Assembly: GCF_027943255.1 (NCBI RefSeq)
Contig: NC_072893.1
Coordinates: 90,093,784 to 90,157,783 of the forward strand
Direction: 5' to 3'
From: Anastrepha obliqua
Lineage: Eukaryota > Arthropoda > Insecta > Diptera > Tephritidae
Length of the DNA: 64,000 bases
Position 1 is the stretch's first letter. The number at the start of each line of letters is the position of its first letter. Made by a program: the position numbers and the translations under genes. The notes beneath the pieces were generated by a model. The model ran no database searches. It was not told the origin of the DNA and was given only the letters and a program-made list of their open reading frames with translations. This document shows positions 9,472 to 20,738 of this stretch, piece after piece.

Positions 9472-12400
9472 TACAAATCCGCCGCTTTCTGAGTAGAGCG
9501 CGTTTATAGAGCAAAAAGCAACACATATTTTGTATAAACCTTTGCGTCTTATTTAGCATATCATCACGCATTAGTTGCTTATAGCTCTGAGACATAATTA
9601 AGCTCCATAATATTTACTTTACTCAGAGCTAAGGGAGTTTTATTTGTAGACTACGCGATTTCAATTTAATAGCTTAGTAAAATTAGTTATACTCGCAGGA
9701 CACACAACTTACGCAAGCACAAAAGATGATAAAAAGTTGACGACTATACCCAGAGTGACTTGTGTTCAAGCAACACTTTCCAAGCGCACACTAAAGATGC
9801 CAAAGAGGTATTAGGAAACCTTACTCACATTGACGATGCTTAACTAATGACCTCATGAACGCTGACAGTGACTTGGGCAATAAATAAAATGGATTTACCG
9901 GAAGTGGTAGACGTACTAACAAAGCAGCGATCGGTGTAAAGGGCAGGTAGCTGCATACAAAAGAAAGATGGAAGCTAAATTACCGGGGAAGGTGAACTAG
10001 ACATCGGAGGCAAACAAAATAAATGCCTTTAGTCGTTGAAGAATGTGTGTTTGTGTGAATGATTGAGTGAATGACTGATGCTGGGGTTAGTGGCTCAGTG
10101 AAATAGCAACAAAAAGCAAATAGCGCTCGCAATTATATTGTATGGTATATGTATGTAAGTACTTTTATGTATATATATAAAAATGTAGAAAATCTAACAA
10201 TAGAAATTGTAGTACAGGCACACCGCCAACAATTTGTGTTCATCTGAGCAAATCTTACATGCACACTCGCACCATTGTATGGCACACGCTGCGGCCGTTC
10301 ATTGTTTCATACAACAATTTTGTACGAATGGCAACCTATGTTGCCACTAGTGGCACTCATTCACTTACGCTGGATAATACCTCGTGCGATGGTAGTTTGA
10401 TTTCAATGCCTACATTTAAGCCGAATCATTAAATGGCCCATCTGCAGGGAACAACAGTGCGCATACGTAATGCCGTGCGTTCCTACAAGAATATTTTCAT
10501 AGCAACGCAATCTAAAACCACTGCATAGACATTTCTACGCATATATACGAGCAATAGGCAGTGCTTAAAAACATCCATTTGAGCGCTCATTTGTTAGCTT
10601 CTATGCACAATGTATGTGTGTGTGTGTGTGAGCGTATCTTCTTAAATGTACAAGTAGATATGTATGTATGTACATTCAATTATTTCTCTATGCTTCTGCT
10701 GCATTGCTTTAAGATGATATATGAACGTTTTGCGTATGTTACCCCGAGCTTTTCAATTAATCTTCATAATTGGAGGGACTGCTGATAAAATATTTAAGCC
10801 TAGAAAATACAATTAAGTCCAAACAAAAAGCAAGCTCATAAATATTTGCTTAGTGAGTGCGTGCAAACGAGCATATCTGAGCAAAGCTCCTACACACGCA
10901 CACATGCGCAACAACATAAAAGTATACGTATATTAAGTGTTTATCTATTTAGCACCCAACACATTCATTCATGCCCGCTTATACTCGTACATGCATGCAT
11001 ATGTTTGGCTTTGTAGGAGAATTTACGAGTCATGCGGAGAATTTCGAACGAAAATAACCAATTGTTAGTTCATGTTGCCCTTAGAGAGTGCTTTATTATT
11101 TGCAGCATAGTAGGCAGGTTATGGCCAGCTTAGCTCAACTACTCTGACAAACAATTCTTGTAAATCCTAGTAGCAATTTTTGTAGAATTGTGAGAATGCG
11201 TAGTATGTAAGTGGAAAATTTGATTAAGATTCAAGCAAATAGTAACTCTTAGTGATTTTGCAGTTTTCGACTAGTTAAAATTAAAATATTATACTATTAC
11301 GAAAAATTTGCGCACTTAATAAGGCTCCCATAGATTTTGTATGAGATACTCATGAATTTCGATTTCATGTACTCAAAATCTGCCTTAAACTGGCATCAAG
11401 TTTTTAGATTAAAGCATTGAAACTTCAATAATGTATCCGTTATTTTTTCAACTTGTAACATAGTACATCCTCTCTTTGATCTAAACCCAGGCTGCCTATC
11501 AGTCAGGAGTTCATTATCACACCCATATGACATCATCTGTTTATATATTGAGTAGAACACCCTCAACTACTTTTGATAAGAAAGGCAAACTGACCATTAG
11601 CTTAAAACCGTTGTTTACCGTGTGAACGGGAATTTTCTTATCAACATTCAAAATGCTGTAAAAGTTTACAGTGTTTTAATGCAATTTAGTTTCGTGAAGA
11701 TTTAATACTTTTGAACTGTGTTTATTTTCGATTTATATTATATATGAGTAGATGATCTCAATGTAAATTCTCTTGCAACAAAAGTTTAGTTGGTATAGTT
11801 TGAGTTATACAGGGCCGCCAAGGAAAATCCAGAAGGCATTTAAGGATGCTCTGAGACAGCGTTGGAACCAATGGAAGCTTACAATTAATTGCATTGCCAT
11901 GATTCCATGATTTGATCAAACGGAATGGGAAATGGGAAAGAAATAAATTTGAATTTAATAAGACTTATGAATATTTTTACTATAAATTCAGTAGGTACAA
12001 TCTGCGTCAAGTGAGCTAATTCATGCAAGGCCTGTTCACTCAGTGAAGGTTGTTCATAGAACTAAAATCAGGAATTTAAGTTAATTCATTTGTTAAATAC
12101 CCATTAATTGTTATATCTTAAAATTAATTTTTCCAAAAAAGTCTTTAATATTGGTTTGTGTCTTTATCTTTTGGGACACTTCTTTACAGCTTTATTTAAA
12201 AAAATTCTAACGGCAAATATACATATTACCAAGAGAATTTTTGTTTAATGGGGTCCACGCAAAAGACTGTGACAGATACTTATGTTTATAGGTTTTTTAT
12301 TAAGTTACTGTTTGCTCACTCTACTCATTGCAAAAGAAATTATGTGCCGCCTCTACCGAGTGCTCAATGAGAAAAAAATGGTTGTTTACTCGATCGAGGA

Positions 12401-12525
12401 GTTCAGCTAAGCCGGCGTTTATTCAAACCCCAGTTGTGCCGTATATCATTTCTTATCGAATACATAAAGAACATAAATAAATAGTAGTCTATGCAATCTC
12501 GATGCCTTCGAAAAACTGTTACAAT
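9472..12525. other. Host intron sequence, no gene
   Basis: Three kilobases without a recognisable coding or mobile segment. A short (TG)n run lies at about 10613-10632. Composition is more mixed than in the TE-rich parts, so this is probably old unique intron of the mmd-like gene. Nothing further is supported. Confidence 0.55.
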
Positions 12526-12720
12526 AAAGGATGGTTCAGTTTTAAGGGCCGGTGTTGATTTTGAATAAAATACAAATTTTTTAGGAAATTATTATCATTT
12601 AACTTTATTATGATAATATTGGTATAGCTCAATTACGTATGAAACAAAATATTGGCCAAATGGCCGCCGCGGTCTCGGGGGCACCTCCAAAGACCACCAA
12701 ATGCAAATAGTTCCTTATCT
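12526..12720 (-). mobile_element. Partial DD41D mariner end (left end of an older copy)
   Basis: Starts with a TIR-like block (AGGATGGTTCAGTTTTAAGG, GGCCGGTGTTGA) and continues about 150 bp as the family 3' UTR and transposase tail, ending in unrelated sequence just before a second, nearly identical left end at 12721. Same family as 12721-13092 and 42025-42937. Its other end is not seen. Confidence 0.65.
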
Positions 12721-13092
12721 AAAGGGTGGCTAAGTTTCAAGGGGCGGTGTTGATTTTGAATAAAATACAATTTTTTTAGGAAATTATTGTAATTTCTCTT
12801 TATTATGATAATATTAGTTTGGCTCAATTACGTATGGAACAAAATATCGGCCAAAAGGCCTTGGCGGCACACCTCCATCCGATGGCCCATATTTTCGATG
12901 ACGCTGAGGCATAATTGAGGTTCTATGCCGTTAATGTGCCGAATTATATCATCCTTTAGCTCTTGAATTGACGCTTAGCTTATTGACGTACACTTTTTCT
13001 TTAAAATAACTCCAAAGAAAGAAGTCCCACGGTGTCGTTGACGTTCAGGTGTGGTTCATATTCAACATCGGCCCTTGAAATTTAACCACCCT
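12721..13092 (-). mobile_element. MITE-like deletion derivative of a DD41D mariner
   Basis: Both ends are present: AAGGGTGGCTAAGTTTCAAG on the left and, read inward from the right, AAGGGTGGTTAAATTTCAAG, each next to TA. Between them, on the minus strand, only the 5' leader and the C-terminal part of a transposase survive. That part reads roughly PWDFFLWSYFKEKVYVNK, then a stop-laden tail ending GLLADILFHT-like. The element at 42025-42937 is a longer relative with the same ends. About 372 bp; it cannot make transposase. Confidence 0.78.
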
Positions 13093-15377
13093 TTAGACTT
13101 CGAGTTCAGTTTTGACATACCCTCTATTGAAAAAAAAAACCAAACACCTTTTGTATAAAGTGCAAGCTCGGCAAAGGTCCCGCTAGTCCCATTCACCCCA
13201 GTAAATTTAATCTTCGTCTTACTATAAAGGTAATAATAGGGAGGAAAATGAAACCACCTAGCATTTATGGAAAAGTTGGCCTCAAAGAAATGCTCTGAAT
13301 ACATGATGATCAAAGCGGCCGTCGCAGCAATGGTATGTCAAATGTATCGTAAACTCTGTTATCTCCTTTCTGGTGTATTGGAAAGAGTATGCCGCCTAGC
13401 CAATCAAATGGTATGTATTCTTTTTTCCAAGTTTTTTAGTTGTGAAGGTAATTGTGTGGCTCCCTGGCGACAGTTTTTAATAGCCACGATTATTTCGTCA
13501 AATGCTGGTAAAATGTTGTTGTTTTCAGCTGTAGCTATACATAGTTTCCCAAAGTGTATACTCTTTTTTGTGTTTATTATTTAGAAGACCCTGGTTTTAT
13601 AATCAATATAGTTTTTAAGAAAATAGTTTATTAAAACATAGCTTTATTGAAATTATTTCATTATTCCTTATTTTATTTTTTTGCCATTTGATTTTAATGT
13701 TTAATTTATTTTTATTATTCTATTTAAAATATGCTTTGCTCTAGATAATGGGACACAAATTTATTGGCAAGTAGTATTAAAACTTAAGTATTAGTTGAAT
13801 TAATTTTATTAAGACTTAAATTGCTGAAATATTCTTAAATGCCAATAGGGTACCTGCTTGAACATGGTCTTACGCCATATATTTCAAATTCTTCTTTTTC
13901 AAGTCAGCTGCAGATAAAAGCTCTATTCCCTTTGCAATACAATATTAAAAATTGTTCCATATATTACAAATTGTTCAACTCCAAGAGAAAAATATTTGCT
14001 TTCATAGTTGCTGGGCAACCCTACCTTGCCCTCAGTTAGACAGACATTTGTCTTCAATATTGCCTAACCTGCCATATGTATGCCCGTAATCTACGAATAA
14101 TTTGAGAGCGCCGTCTAAGCATTCTAAGCCAAAAGCGAACAAAAATAAATCGAAAATGAACTACGCACAAATCTTCAGAAAAGCAATTTTGCGGTTGTCC
14201 ACAAATCTTGCCGAACTATGCACCTGCACAACCACTGGCATATTGTTCAAGGACCTCCAGCTACTATGTACGCTCGTATGGTCACCGTCTTAACTTAGTG
14301 GCTATTTTTGACTGCATCAGCTTTGCAACAGACACCAAATAAATGATTGTGAGTGTTCCTTTTAAATATTTGTCAATGCAGTAGATATGCTCAGGCAATG
14401 AAAACGGAAACGAGGAGAGTAATACTTGTCCTTTGTGCGCTTTCTGCCATTCCTACTTCCTTATTTGAGCGCACTTAGAGGCTTTATGACTGTAAAAGGT
14501 ACTACTTTTTTATTTGCAATTTGTGTGACTCAACCATTTTGTTGTCTCCTCTTGTAGAAAAATATTTTAAAATTGGAATTAGACAGCGTCTCTAATACTT
14601 AAGGATGCGTACTTTGACAGTATTAAATTTAGTTTTGTCTCTAGTGGCTGTTTGTGTGGCTCAAAGCAAATTAGATGAACTCGGCGCACAAAAGAAGTGT
14701 ATTGCGGAAAATGGTTGTGAAGTGTAGAAAATGGCGAGCAAGAAAATAAGCGCAAAGCTTACATACATACATATTTCAAGTATGCAATTTCACGCTGCCT
14801 TTGATTGCTATAAATAAGCAAATAGCCAAGAAATTAGTTATTTAATACCAGCGATTAAAAAATAAATTGAATCAACTAAGTCAGGTGTCGTACTTTAGTG
14901 CTTAGGTGCTTACCGCCGGATAATCATTTGATATTCTCCTCCACGAGTGAATTGAATGCTGAATTAATCACAAATTAAAATGCGCTCAAAAATAATTCAG
15001 CAAACATAAATTCCTAAAACTCAAGCCAAAGTTGCAGTAGTTATTACTTAATTGAGTTAGTGTACTAAAGCCCGAAAAGCGCTTAACAGCAGCGGCATCA
15101 TAACAAGCGTTTGTCTATAAGCACACAATGAGCACCCTTTGCCCTGACGTACGTAGTCAGTACTTTGGCCGAGAACTGCGCACAATTTGGAGCACCTTAA
15201 TTTAATTTCCACCCTATGCACACCAATGCACGCACACTCAAATTAATGTTGATACCTGGGGATACACAATATCTGTGCATTTCTGCTGATGCAAAATAAT
15301 ACCTAACTGGCTGAGCAACAACTAACTAGCCACTAACTCCCATTCAACTGCAACGATTCACTTGGCTCGTGCTTGTA
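13093..15377. other. Host intron sequence, no gene recognised
   Basis: Open frames such as 13267-13584 (+, 105 codons) and 13062-13313 (-) have no motif, no homology I recognise and no good splice context. The rest resembles unique intron DNA. Confidence 0.5.
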
Positions 15378-16145
15378 AAGGGTCTTTCAAAAGACGCGCC
15401 TAGATATTGTTTTAAAATTCATTACTTAAAAATTTAGATTATTTCAGATTTCAGCCTTTTTATTCAATTATCTTAACAATTATATGTTACACATTATATC
15501 ATTTAAATGTTCACCATAAGTACGGCTATAGACTGTCAAACGAGTATTAAAATTGTCAAGGCCCCGCTTAGACATTATTGCATTGGGTTCAGCAATCTCG
15601 ATCCGAATATTCAATTTACTAAATTTCTGTATTGATTAGGGTTGTTGATCAGTTGACTTCAATTCTGTGTTAGTTGAATTTTGTAAGCATGCAAATGCAA
15701 ATCCTTATGTAAAGTTCGCCAAGCAGTTGATTCATGAATGGCTAGTTATTCAGAACGTCGAGTTGGCCGATGTTGAACGTTGTTTAGCAACTTTTGCAAG
15801 GAAGCACTTTGCAGCAGCAATGTTTTCAATAGAACGTTCAGGTTTTGGTCTGCCAGTCCTTTTTTTATTTTCGATGAATCAGTTTCTTCCAATTTTTTCA
15901 CCAACTTTTGAATTGTCGACTCATACGGATGATTATTTCTACCAAAAAACTCACAAATTACGAGACACATAGCTCTTAAAGAGCGACCATTTTCATAATA
16001 AGTTGCAATAATTTTAACGCGTTGTGCTATTGTGCAAAATTGTATGTCTACCTGTTTGAAAAATATTAAAGATGACATAAAAAGGTTCTGTCAAAGAATT
16101 GTTCACAACTGACTGATCTGGGCGTCATTTTCGAAAGACTATTTA
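15378..16145 (-). mobile_element. DD41D-type mariner, catalytic core deleted
   Basis: The minus strand encodes an N-terminal DNA-binding region at 16078-15746 (FCTIAQRVKIIATYYENGRS, FFGRNNHPYESTIQKLVKKL). It continues after a stop as LAIHESTAWRTLHKDLHLHA, the second helix-turn-helix with the WR.LHKDLHLHPYK signature. The catalytic core is missing; a remnant of the C-terminus (GEHLNDIMCNI) follows. TIRs: left GGTCTTTCAAAAGACGCGCC, right read inward AGTCTTTCGAAAATGACGCC, then CAGAT/TAGAT. The right boundary is accurate to a few bases only. Confidence 0.75.
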
Positions 16146-16221
16146 TAAGGCGATTGAGCAAGCCATATATTTTCTTTTATAAATCAAAGCACAACAAATT
16201 TGGTCCAAATGATTTTTTTTT

Positions 16222-17125
16222 TCATACAATATTTTCCTCTTTTAGTCTATGGCATTTATTTTTAGAACACAATATAGGCAAATGCCCACCACGACCCCTC
16301 TGACGGCACAGGATGCGCACATTAAAATTTTCCAAGACTTTTTGGCGTAATTCGGGCGGTATATAGTTTATAGTTTATAACGCGTAAATATGATTCTGCT
16401 CTGAAAGCCTCTCGGGTTTATTATATACATATAAATATATATAATTAATTGGCGCATACACCATTTTTGGGTGTTTGGCAGAGCTCCTCCTCCTATTTGT
16501 GGCGTGCGTCTTGATGTTGTTCCACAAATGGAGGGACCTACAGTTTCAAGCCGATTCCAAATGGCAGATATTTAATATGAGCAGCTTTTTCATGGCAGAA
16601 ATACACTCGGAGGCTTGCCATTGCCTGAAGAGAGGCGACTGCTATTAGAAAAAAACTTTTTTTTAATTGGTGTTTCACCGAGATTCGGACCTACGTTCTT
16701 TCTGTGAATTCAGAATGGTAGTCACGCACCAACCCATTCGGCTACGGCGGCCGCGTTTTTATTAGCATAGAGAATAATTTTCATATAGTCGTAGAGAAAA
16801 AATTTCAAGGATGTCAAATAGCAAGATCTCGGCGGCCATTTGATTTCATTGGTGCGTGGGATTATGCGTTCCAGGAATTTCATACGCCATTACCATTCAT
16901 GATCATACTTTCCAAGTGCATGCCATTTAATTCAGGCCTTACAGAGTTTGTTATTGTGTCACGATAACGTTCACCTCTCATCATACCAGCGTTACCGGCA
17001 TCAATATCGAAAAGATACGGCCCGATGACTTTGCTAGACTGAACGTCACACTAAAGAATGACTCGTTGTGGGTGCATAGTTTTTTCTTGAATGACATGTT
17101 TGTTAACGCATCTGTTTAGGTAAAA
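16222..17125 (-). pseudogene. DD41D-type transposase pseudogene split by a SINE
   Basis: On the minus strand, upstream part: CVNKHVIQEKTMHPQRVI, VIGPYLFDIDAGNAG, RGERYRDTITNSVRPEL, then KWPPRSCYLTSLKFFLYDYM (third catalytic region, D replaced in both CDL and PLD). The SINE interrupts at 16754-16445. After it comes the transposase end: INYIPPELRQKVLENFNVR and RGRGGHLPILCSKN. The QQDGATCH block with the second Asp is unrecognisable. The DNA-binding half and both TIRs were not found. Confidence 0.72.
16445..16754 (-). mobile_element. tRNA-derived SINE, full length
   Basis: Read on the minus strand it starts GCGGCCGCCGTAGCCGAATG (A box TAGCCGAATGGGT). A B box follows (GGTCCGAATCTCG; the 31.4 kb copy has the canonical GGTTCGAATCTC). 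The body has GGCAATGGCAAGCCTCCGAG, TTTCTGCCATGAAAAAGCT, CTGTAGGTCCCTCCATTTG and AGGAGGAGCTCTGCCAAACA, and the copy ends near GCGCCAATTAATTATA. About 310 bp. It is inserted in the DD41D pseudogene. Polymerase III would start at the tRNA-like head; a LINE supplies the mobilising enzymes. Confidence 0.85.
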
Positions 17126-17640
17126 ATACCTAAAATGCACTTATTGTACAACTACCATTTTTGTAAAATGTTTGGATTACTCTCACCCCTTGTTGACTAG
17201 GTGTGGCAAAGCCTGCAACTAATTGCCCGAAAGTTGCTGTGAATTATCGGCATCACCCTTGAATCACCCTATGCACACAAGGTGCTACACGTGCAAATAT
17301 AATTATTTTCGTAATCCTTGCACTTGAGTGTTTCGGAGTGGTTACATATTTGCACTTTGTATTATTGAATGAAGAGACAGGGGGTCAAAGTGGCGCACAA
17401 ATAGTTAATGCTTCCCTTTCAGAGCCAACTTGACTGTCAACATATTTCAATTAGATTTTCTTATGCCAATAAAATGGATGGACTATATTTTGAAATACAG
17501 ATTGACTACATCTCATAACTAATTGAATTCAATTGAATGAAATTTAATTTAGCTCATGCCTTAGAAAGTAACAAACACGAAAGTGGTGTTTAATTCAAAA
17601 CAAATATTTATACAAGAAAAGTGTGTATTGTATAGTTTTT
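17126..17640. other. Intron sequence, no gene
   Basis: No coding or repeat signal recognised in about 500 bases between the DD41D pseudogene and the SINE remnant. Confidence 0.5.
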
Positions 17641-17762
17641 TCCTAATAACCCTTCGGCAGGCAGTGGCAAGCCTCCGTGTGTTTTTGGCCGTGAAAATAT
17701 CAAACTGTAAGCCTCTCCACGCTCTAGCCGCAGATAGGAGGATGAGATCGGCCAAGCCCCAA
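17641..17762 (+). mobile_element. SINE remnant (body only)
   Basis: Matches the body of the SINE at 16445-16754 in the opposite orientation: CGGCAGGCAGTGGCAAGCCTCC, then GTGTGTTTTTGGCCGTGAAAA, CTGTAAGCCTCTCCA, CAGATAGGAGGATGAGATC and GGCCAAGCCCC. The tRNA-like head is missing and about 40 bp of the body are deleted. Confidence 0.65.
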
Positions 17763-17897
17763 TACTTAGTCTTCTAATAATTTCTGTGATAAATTTTACA
17801 AGGCATACGGCGAGAACAAGTTCGTAGAAAAAAGTTCCGTTATTTTTGCTTTTGTTCGTATGCACCGTCAATTCATAAATTATACTCAGTGTGGTAG

Positions 17898-19260
17898 CAA
17901 AGTGCAAATGAGATTTACGAATTGCTAAAAAAACTTAATATTTCGAAAATGTTTATTTCCTGCACGATCCATCGTTTTTCCCAAACGTCTGAAGTGACAG
18001 ACAAAAAAGGAGTGTTCGTGGGTCGAACTACTGAAGCTAAAAAAGCCGTTGTGAGATGAATTCGCAGAAATCCCCTTAGAAAGCAGAAAATCATGTTCGG
18101 GGAAATAAATGTATCGATTAGATACATGTCAGGACTAATTAGAGCTGATCTCTATATGAAGGCCTTCCATCGCTTAAGGGGTAACATCACTGTAGAAATT
18201 TCAAAAAATTGATTTTTTTTTTTATAAGCTTAAAAAATTCTTTGAACCTTTTAAAATACAGAACAAAAAGTTTTATACGTTACCGAAGTTTATTTCATAA
18301 ATATTTTAAGCTTTTAACCAAGCGTTAGTGACTGCTACCTAACGATTTCTCCAAATTTCCAAACTTTAAACGCGTTTTTCTGAAATTGGCACGCAGCATA
18401 ACTCAAACAATTTTAAATATTTTTAAACAGGTTTTTCACTATGTCTGTATAATAACCTTCTAAAGAGAAGAGCGTAGGGGATTTTCGATAGATTAATTTA
18501 AACGATTGTTATAATTATTTAAGTGCCGTTTTTTAGTCCAAAATAGAGTTTTTTTCTTCAAATGCTTGCTAATTCCACAAAAATAAATATTTTTTAAATC
18601 CCCTACGTGTTTCTCTAGCTATTTTTATCTGGATTAAGAAAAAAAATGTTTCTTTGTTCCAGATTAAAATTTGCACCCTCTGTGCTGCGTGCCGCGGAGC
18701 TCCTTCAAGAGAAACCACATTACAAAAATGTCTCCAATGCCGCCATTTTGTAAAATTTTTCGATTAAACTTTGTAGTTTTGTATTTTAGTATATAAGTAA
18801 TAACTTCTCAAATCAGAGTGATTGTTTTCCCTTTCTTTCTATACAAAAAAATTCTTTAAAAATCGTGTTTATTTTACGCGTGTAGAGTGGTGTTACCCCT
18901 TAACTGATCATCTTTTGATAGCGCATTTGAAGAAAATTAGACTCGACAGATGCAAGCAGCTCCTTCAGTGGCATGCGGTCGACGGCCATGAAAAGATTAT
19001 TTTCATAGATGGGAAAAGGTTCACTGTTAAAGAAGTTTTTGATAAGCAAAACGCCAAACTTTATGCTAAAAGTTCTGAAGCCACAAAAAATGCAGTTCCA
19101 AGGGTACAGCGTGGCAACCATCTAGCCTCCATAATGGTTTGGTGGGAAGTGACTTGTAAAAGCTTTACATCTCTTCAATTCTGCGAAAAAGAGGTTATGA
19201 CCGGGGCAAAAGTGTACCAGGAGGAGGTCCTAGAAGACGTGGGCGGCCGGCCGGCCTTTT
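17898..19260 (+). pseudogene. maT-like Tc1/mariner transposase interrupted by a MITE
   Basis: Reading in one frame from 17898: QSANEIYELLKKLNISKM, TIHRFSQT..VTDKKG (helix-turn-helix region), a single TGA at 18057-18059, then RRNPLRKQKIM and RADLYMKAFHR. The frame then meets a 726 bp insertion (MITE plus one TTAA). It resumes at 18900 with LTDHLLIAHLKKIRLDRCK, HAVDGHEKIIFIDGKRFTVK, AVPRVQRGNHLASIMVWW and FCEKEVMTGAKVYQE. It stops at 19260 after about 7 codons of unrelated GC-rich sequence. The first catalytic motif is IDGK instead of TDEK; the second and third catalytic regions were lost by truncation near 19240. Confidence 0.85.
18178..18899. mobile_element. TTAA-flanked MITE (piggyBac-like) inserted in the transposase
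   Basis: Ends are inverted: GGGGTAACATCACT at the left and, read inward from the right, GGGGTAACACCACT. Each end abuts TTAA (18174-18177 and 18900-18903). Removing the 722 bp body and one TTAA restores the reading frame ..AFHR-LTDHL.. of the host transposase. The interior is AT-rich, without a transposase frame. The TTAA target and exact restoration point to the piggyBac superfamily, although the ends start GGGG rather than the more usual CCC. Confidence 0.88.
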
Positions 19261-19438
19261 AATGTTTAATATTCATATGATTAAATAAAACTAGCTTGAT
19301 GATATAGTACTATAATTTCGTATCTATCGCGGACTTAAGTTGTAACAGAGCTTATGACAGGGTCAAGTATGTAAATGTAGTACAGTTGTATATAAAATAT
19401 TATTTTCAATTATTAATATTTATTTTTCATCCACTTAC

Positions 19439-19732
19439 CAAGTCGGCGATATTCGCCACCTGTATGGCGTCGTGTATGACTTCGGCCCGTGTGCTGCCAT
19501 TACGCTTCTCGAACATCGCTTTGTCCACAATAATGGCCGTTTCGATGTATTTAGTCGCCTCGCGTACATCGCGCTTGTAACGGCCCGCACCATTCGGATG
19601 AATTTCATCGATGACACCGGCCGATAGATGTTTCGTGCGGCGTGACAGACGCCACGAATCCAAATTTCCCGAATTGGCGCATCCTTTATTGGCTTTAGTG
19701 CGTGCCTCAAATATCACATGCGGATGCTTCTG
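19439..19732 (-). CDS. mmd: ADAM metalloprotease-like protein, exon with pro-peptide end and start of reprolysin domain
   Basis: This 98-codon exon encodes QKHPHVIFEARTKANKGC, SWRLSRRTKHL, then GRYKRDVREATKYIETAII and FEKRNGSTRAEVIHDAIQVANIADL. RYKR (exon residues 51-54) is a furin-type site separating pro-peptide from the M12B reprolysin domain, which starts at KYIETAI. NGS is a potential N-glycosylation site. The acceptor on the minus strand is a pyrimidine-rich tract ending CCAGCAG, a NAGNAG pair, so the first Gln may be optional. The donor is TTG|GTAAGT. Both ends are phase 0 and join the 59749 exon. ADAMs are membrane-anchored; mmd is related to the ADAM11/22/23 group of neural adhesion proteins. 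The zinc site is on an exon outside the window. The family is firm; mmd over another fly ADAM rests on memory of the sequence. Confidence 0.85.
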
Positions 19733-19739
19733 CTGGAAC

Positions 19740-20738
19740 GAATTGGTAAGAAGGTATGAGAGGCGAGCAAAAAAAGGCTAGAAAGCTAAAGTGAAAGTAG
19801 AATTTTATGCTAAAAATAGAGTGATTAAATGACAACAAAGTGCTTAATTTTTTATTTTGCTTTTTTAAGTACGTGATTTGATTACAAAAGTAAAAAAAAA
19901 ATGTTTTATTTAGGTATTTATTATGCATTGAAATGTAAATAAACAGAATTTGCGTTGTACCGTCATGTTGATACATAGGTTCAACATTATTTACAATATT
20001 GTGCGGGCATACAATTTTTCGCTACTGCACCGTCGAAATTTCGATTCGTTTCGTTATTACGAATAAAAAATTCGTCTACATCACACACAAGCCTAAAATG
20101 ATTCAGAGATACCAATTTTTGATTTTTATGGAACATATTTCGTTTACATAGAATTTTCAAGGCATACCAGTTGACAAAAGAATTTCACATATTTGACACA
20201 CATTTCATGTAAAATTTTACTCTGAATCCAAATACAAAGTCAGAATATCAAATAATAAATATAATGTAAAAATATGCAAATGTGTGTTTCAAATTACTAA
20301 AGCTAGAGCGATAAAATTTGGAAACGGATACCTGTCGTAAGGTTAGTTATGAGCATTAACTCAACGCTAATAGGTTGAGCGAGACAGCCGCTGAAACGAC
20401 CTGGTGTCTATGGAAACGCTGTCGTCATTATACTACAATTTATTGAGGAAGTAGGGTACAAAAAAGTACATTTTTTTTGTACTTAAGCGATTATAACTTC
20501 TGCATTTATTATTCAATATAGAAGAGTAGGACCTTTTTGTATTTGTTAAAGATCAAACTTTCACACCAAAGAAAACTGCAGGTAAATACATCGTCAAATT
20601 TTGTTGAAAATTATACGAAATGACCGATAAATTCATGAGTAGCTTCAAAATAAGCAGTCTGGTGGGAAAATATTGTTGGATTATATAAAATCAAATAGGC
20701 TTTAGAATTTTGCAAGAAAATTTTAGATTGACTAAGTA
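19740..20738. other. Intron sequence, no gene
   Basis: The first kilobase upstream of the 19439-19732 exon. It has an AT-rich stretch and a GC-richer patch at 20330-20430 (CGAGACAGCCGCTGAAACGA) of unknown meaning. No coding feature is supported. Confidence 0.5.

Noticed and set aside
13267..13584. 105-codon plus-strand frame with many Cys and hydrophobic residues
   Set aside because: No homology recognised; overlaps an equally featureless minus frame.
15667..15972. 101-codon plus-strand frame
   Set aside because: Shadow of the DD41D transposase N-terminus encoded on the minus strand.
16700..16754. A tRNA gene on the minus strand
   Set aside because: A and B boxes are present but the same sequence with the same body recurs elsewhere in the window; it is a SINE head, not a tRNA.
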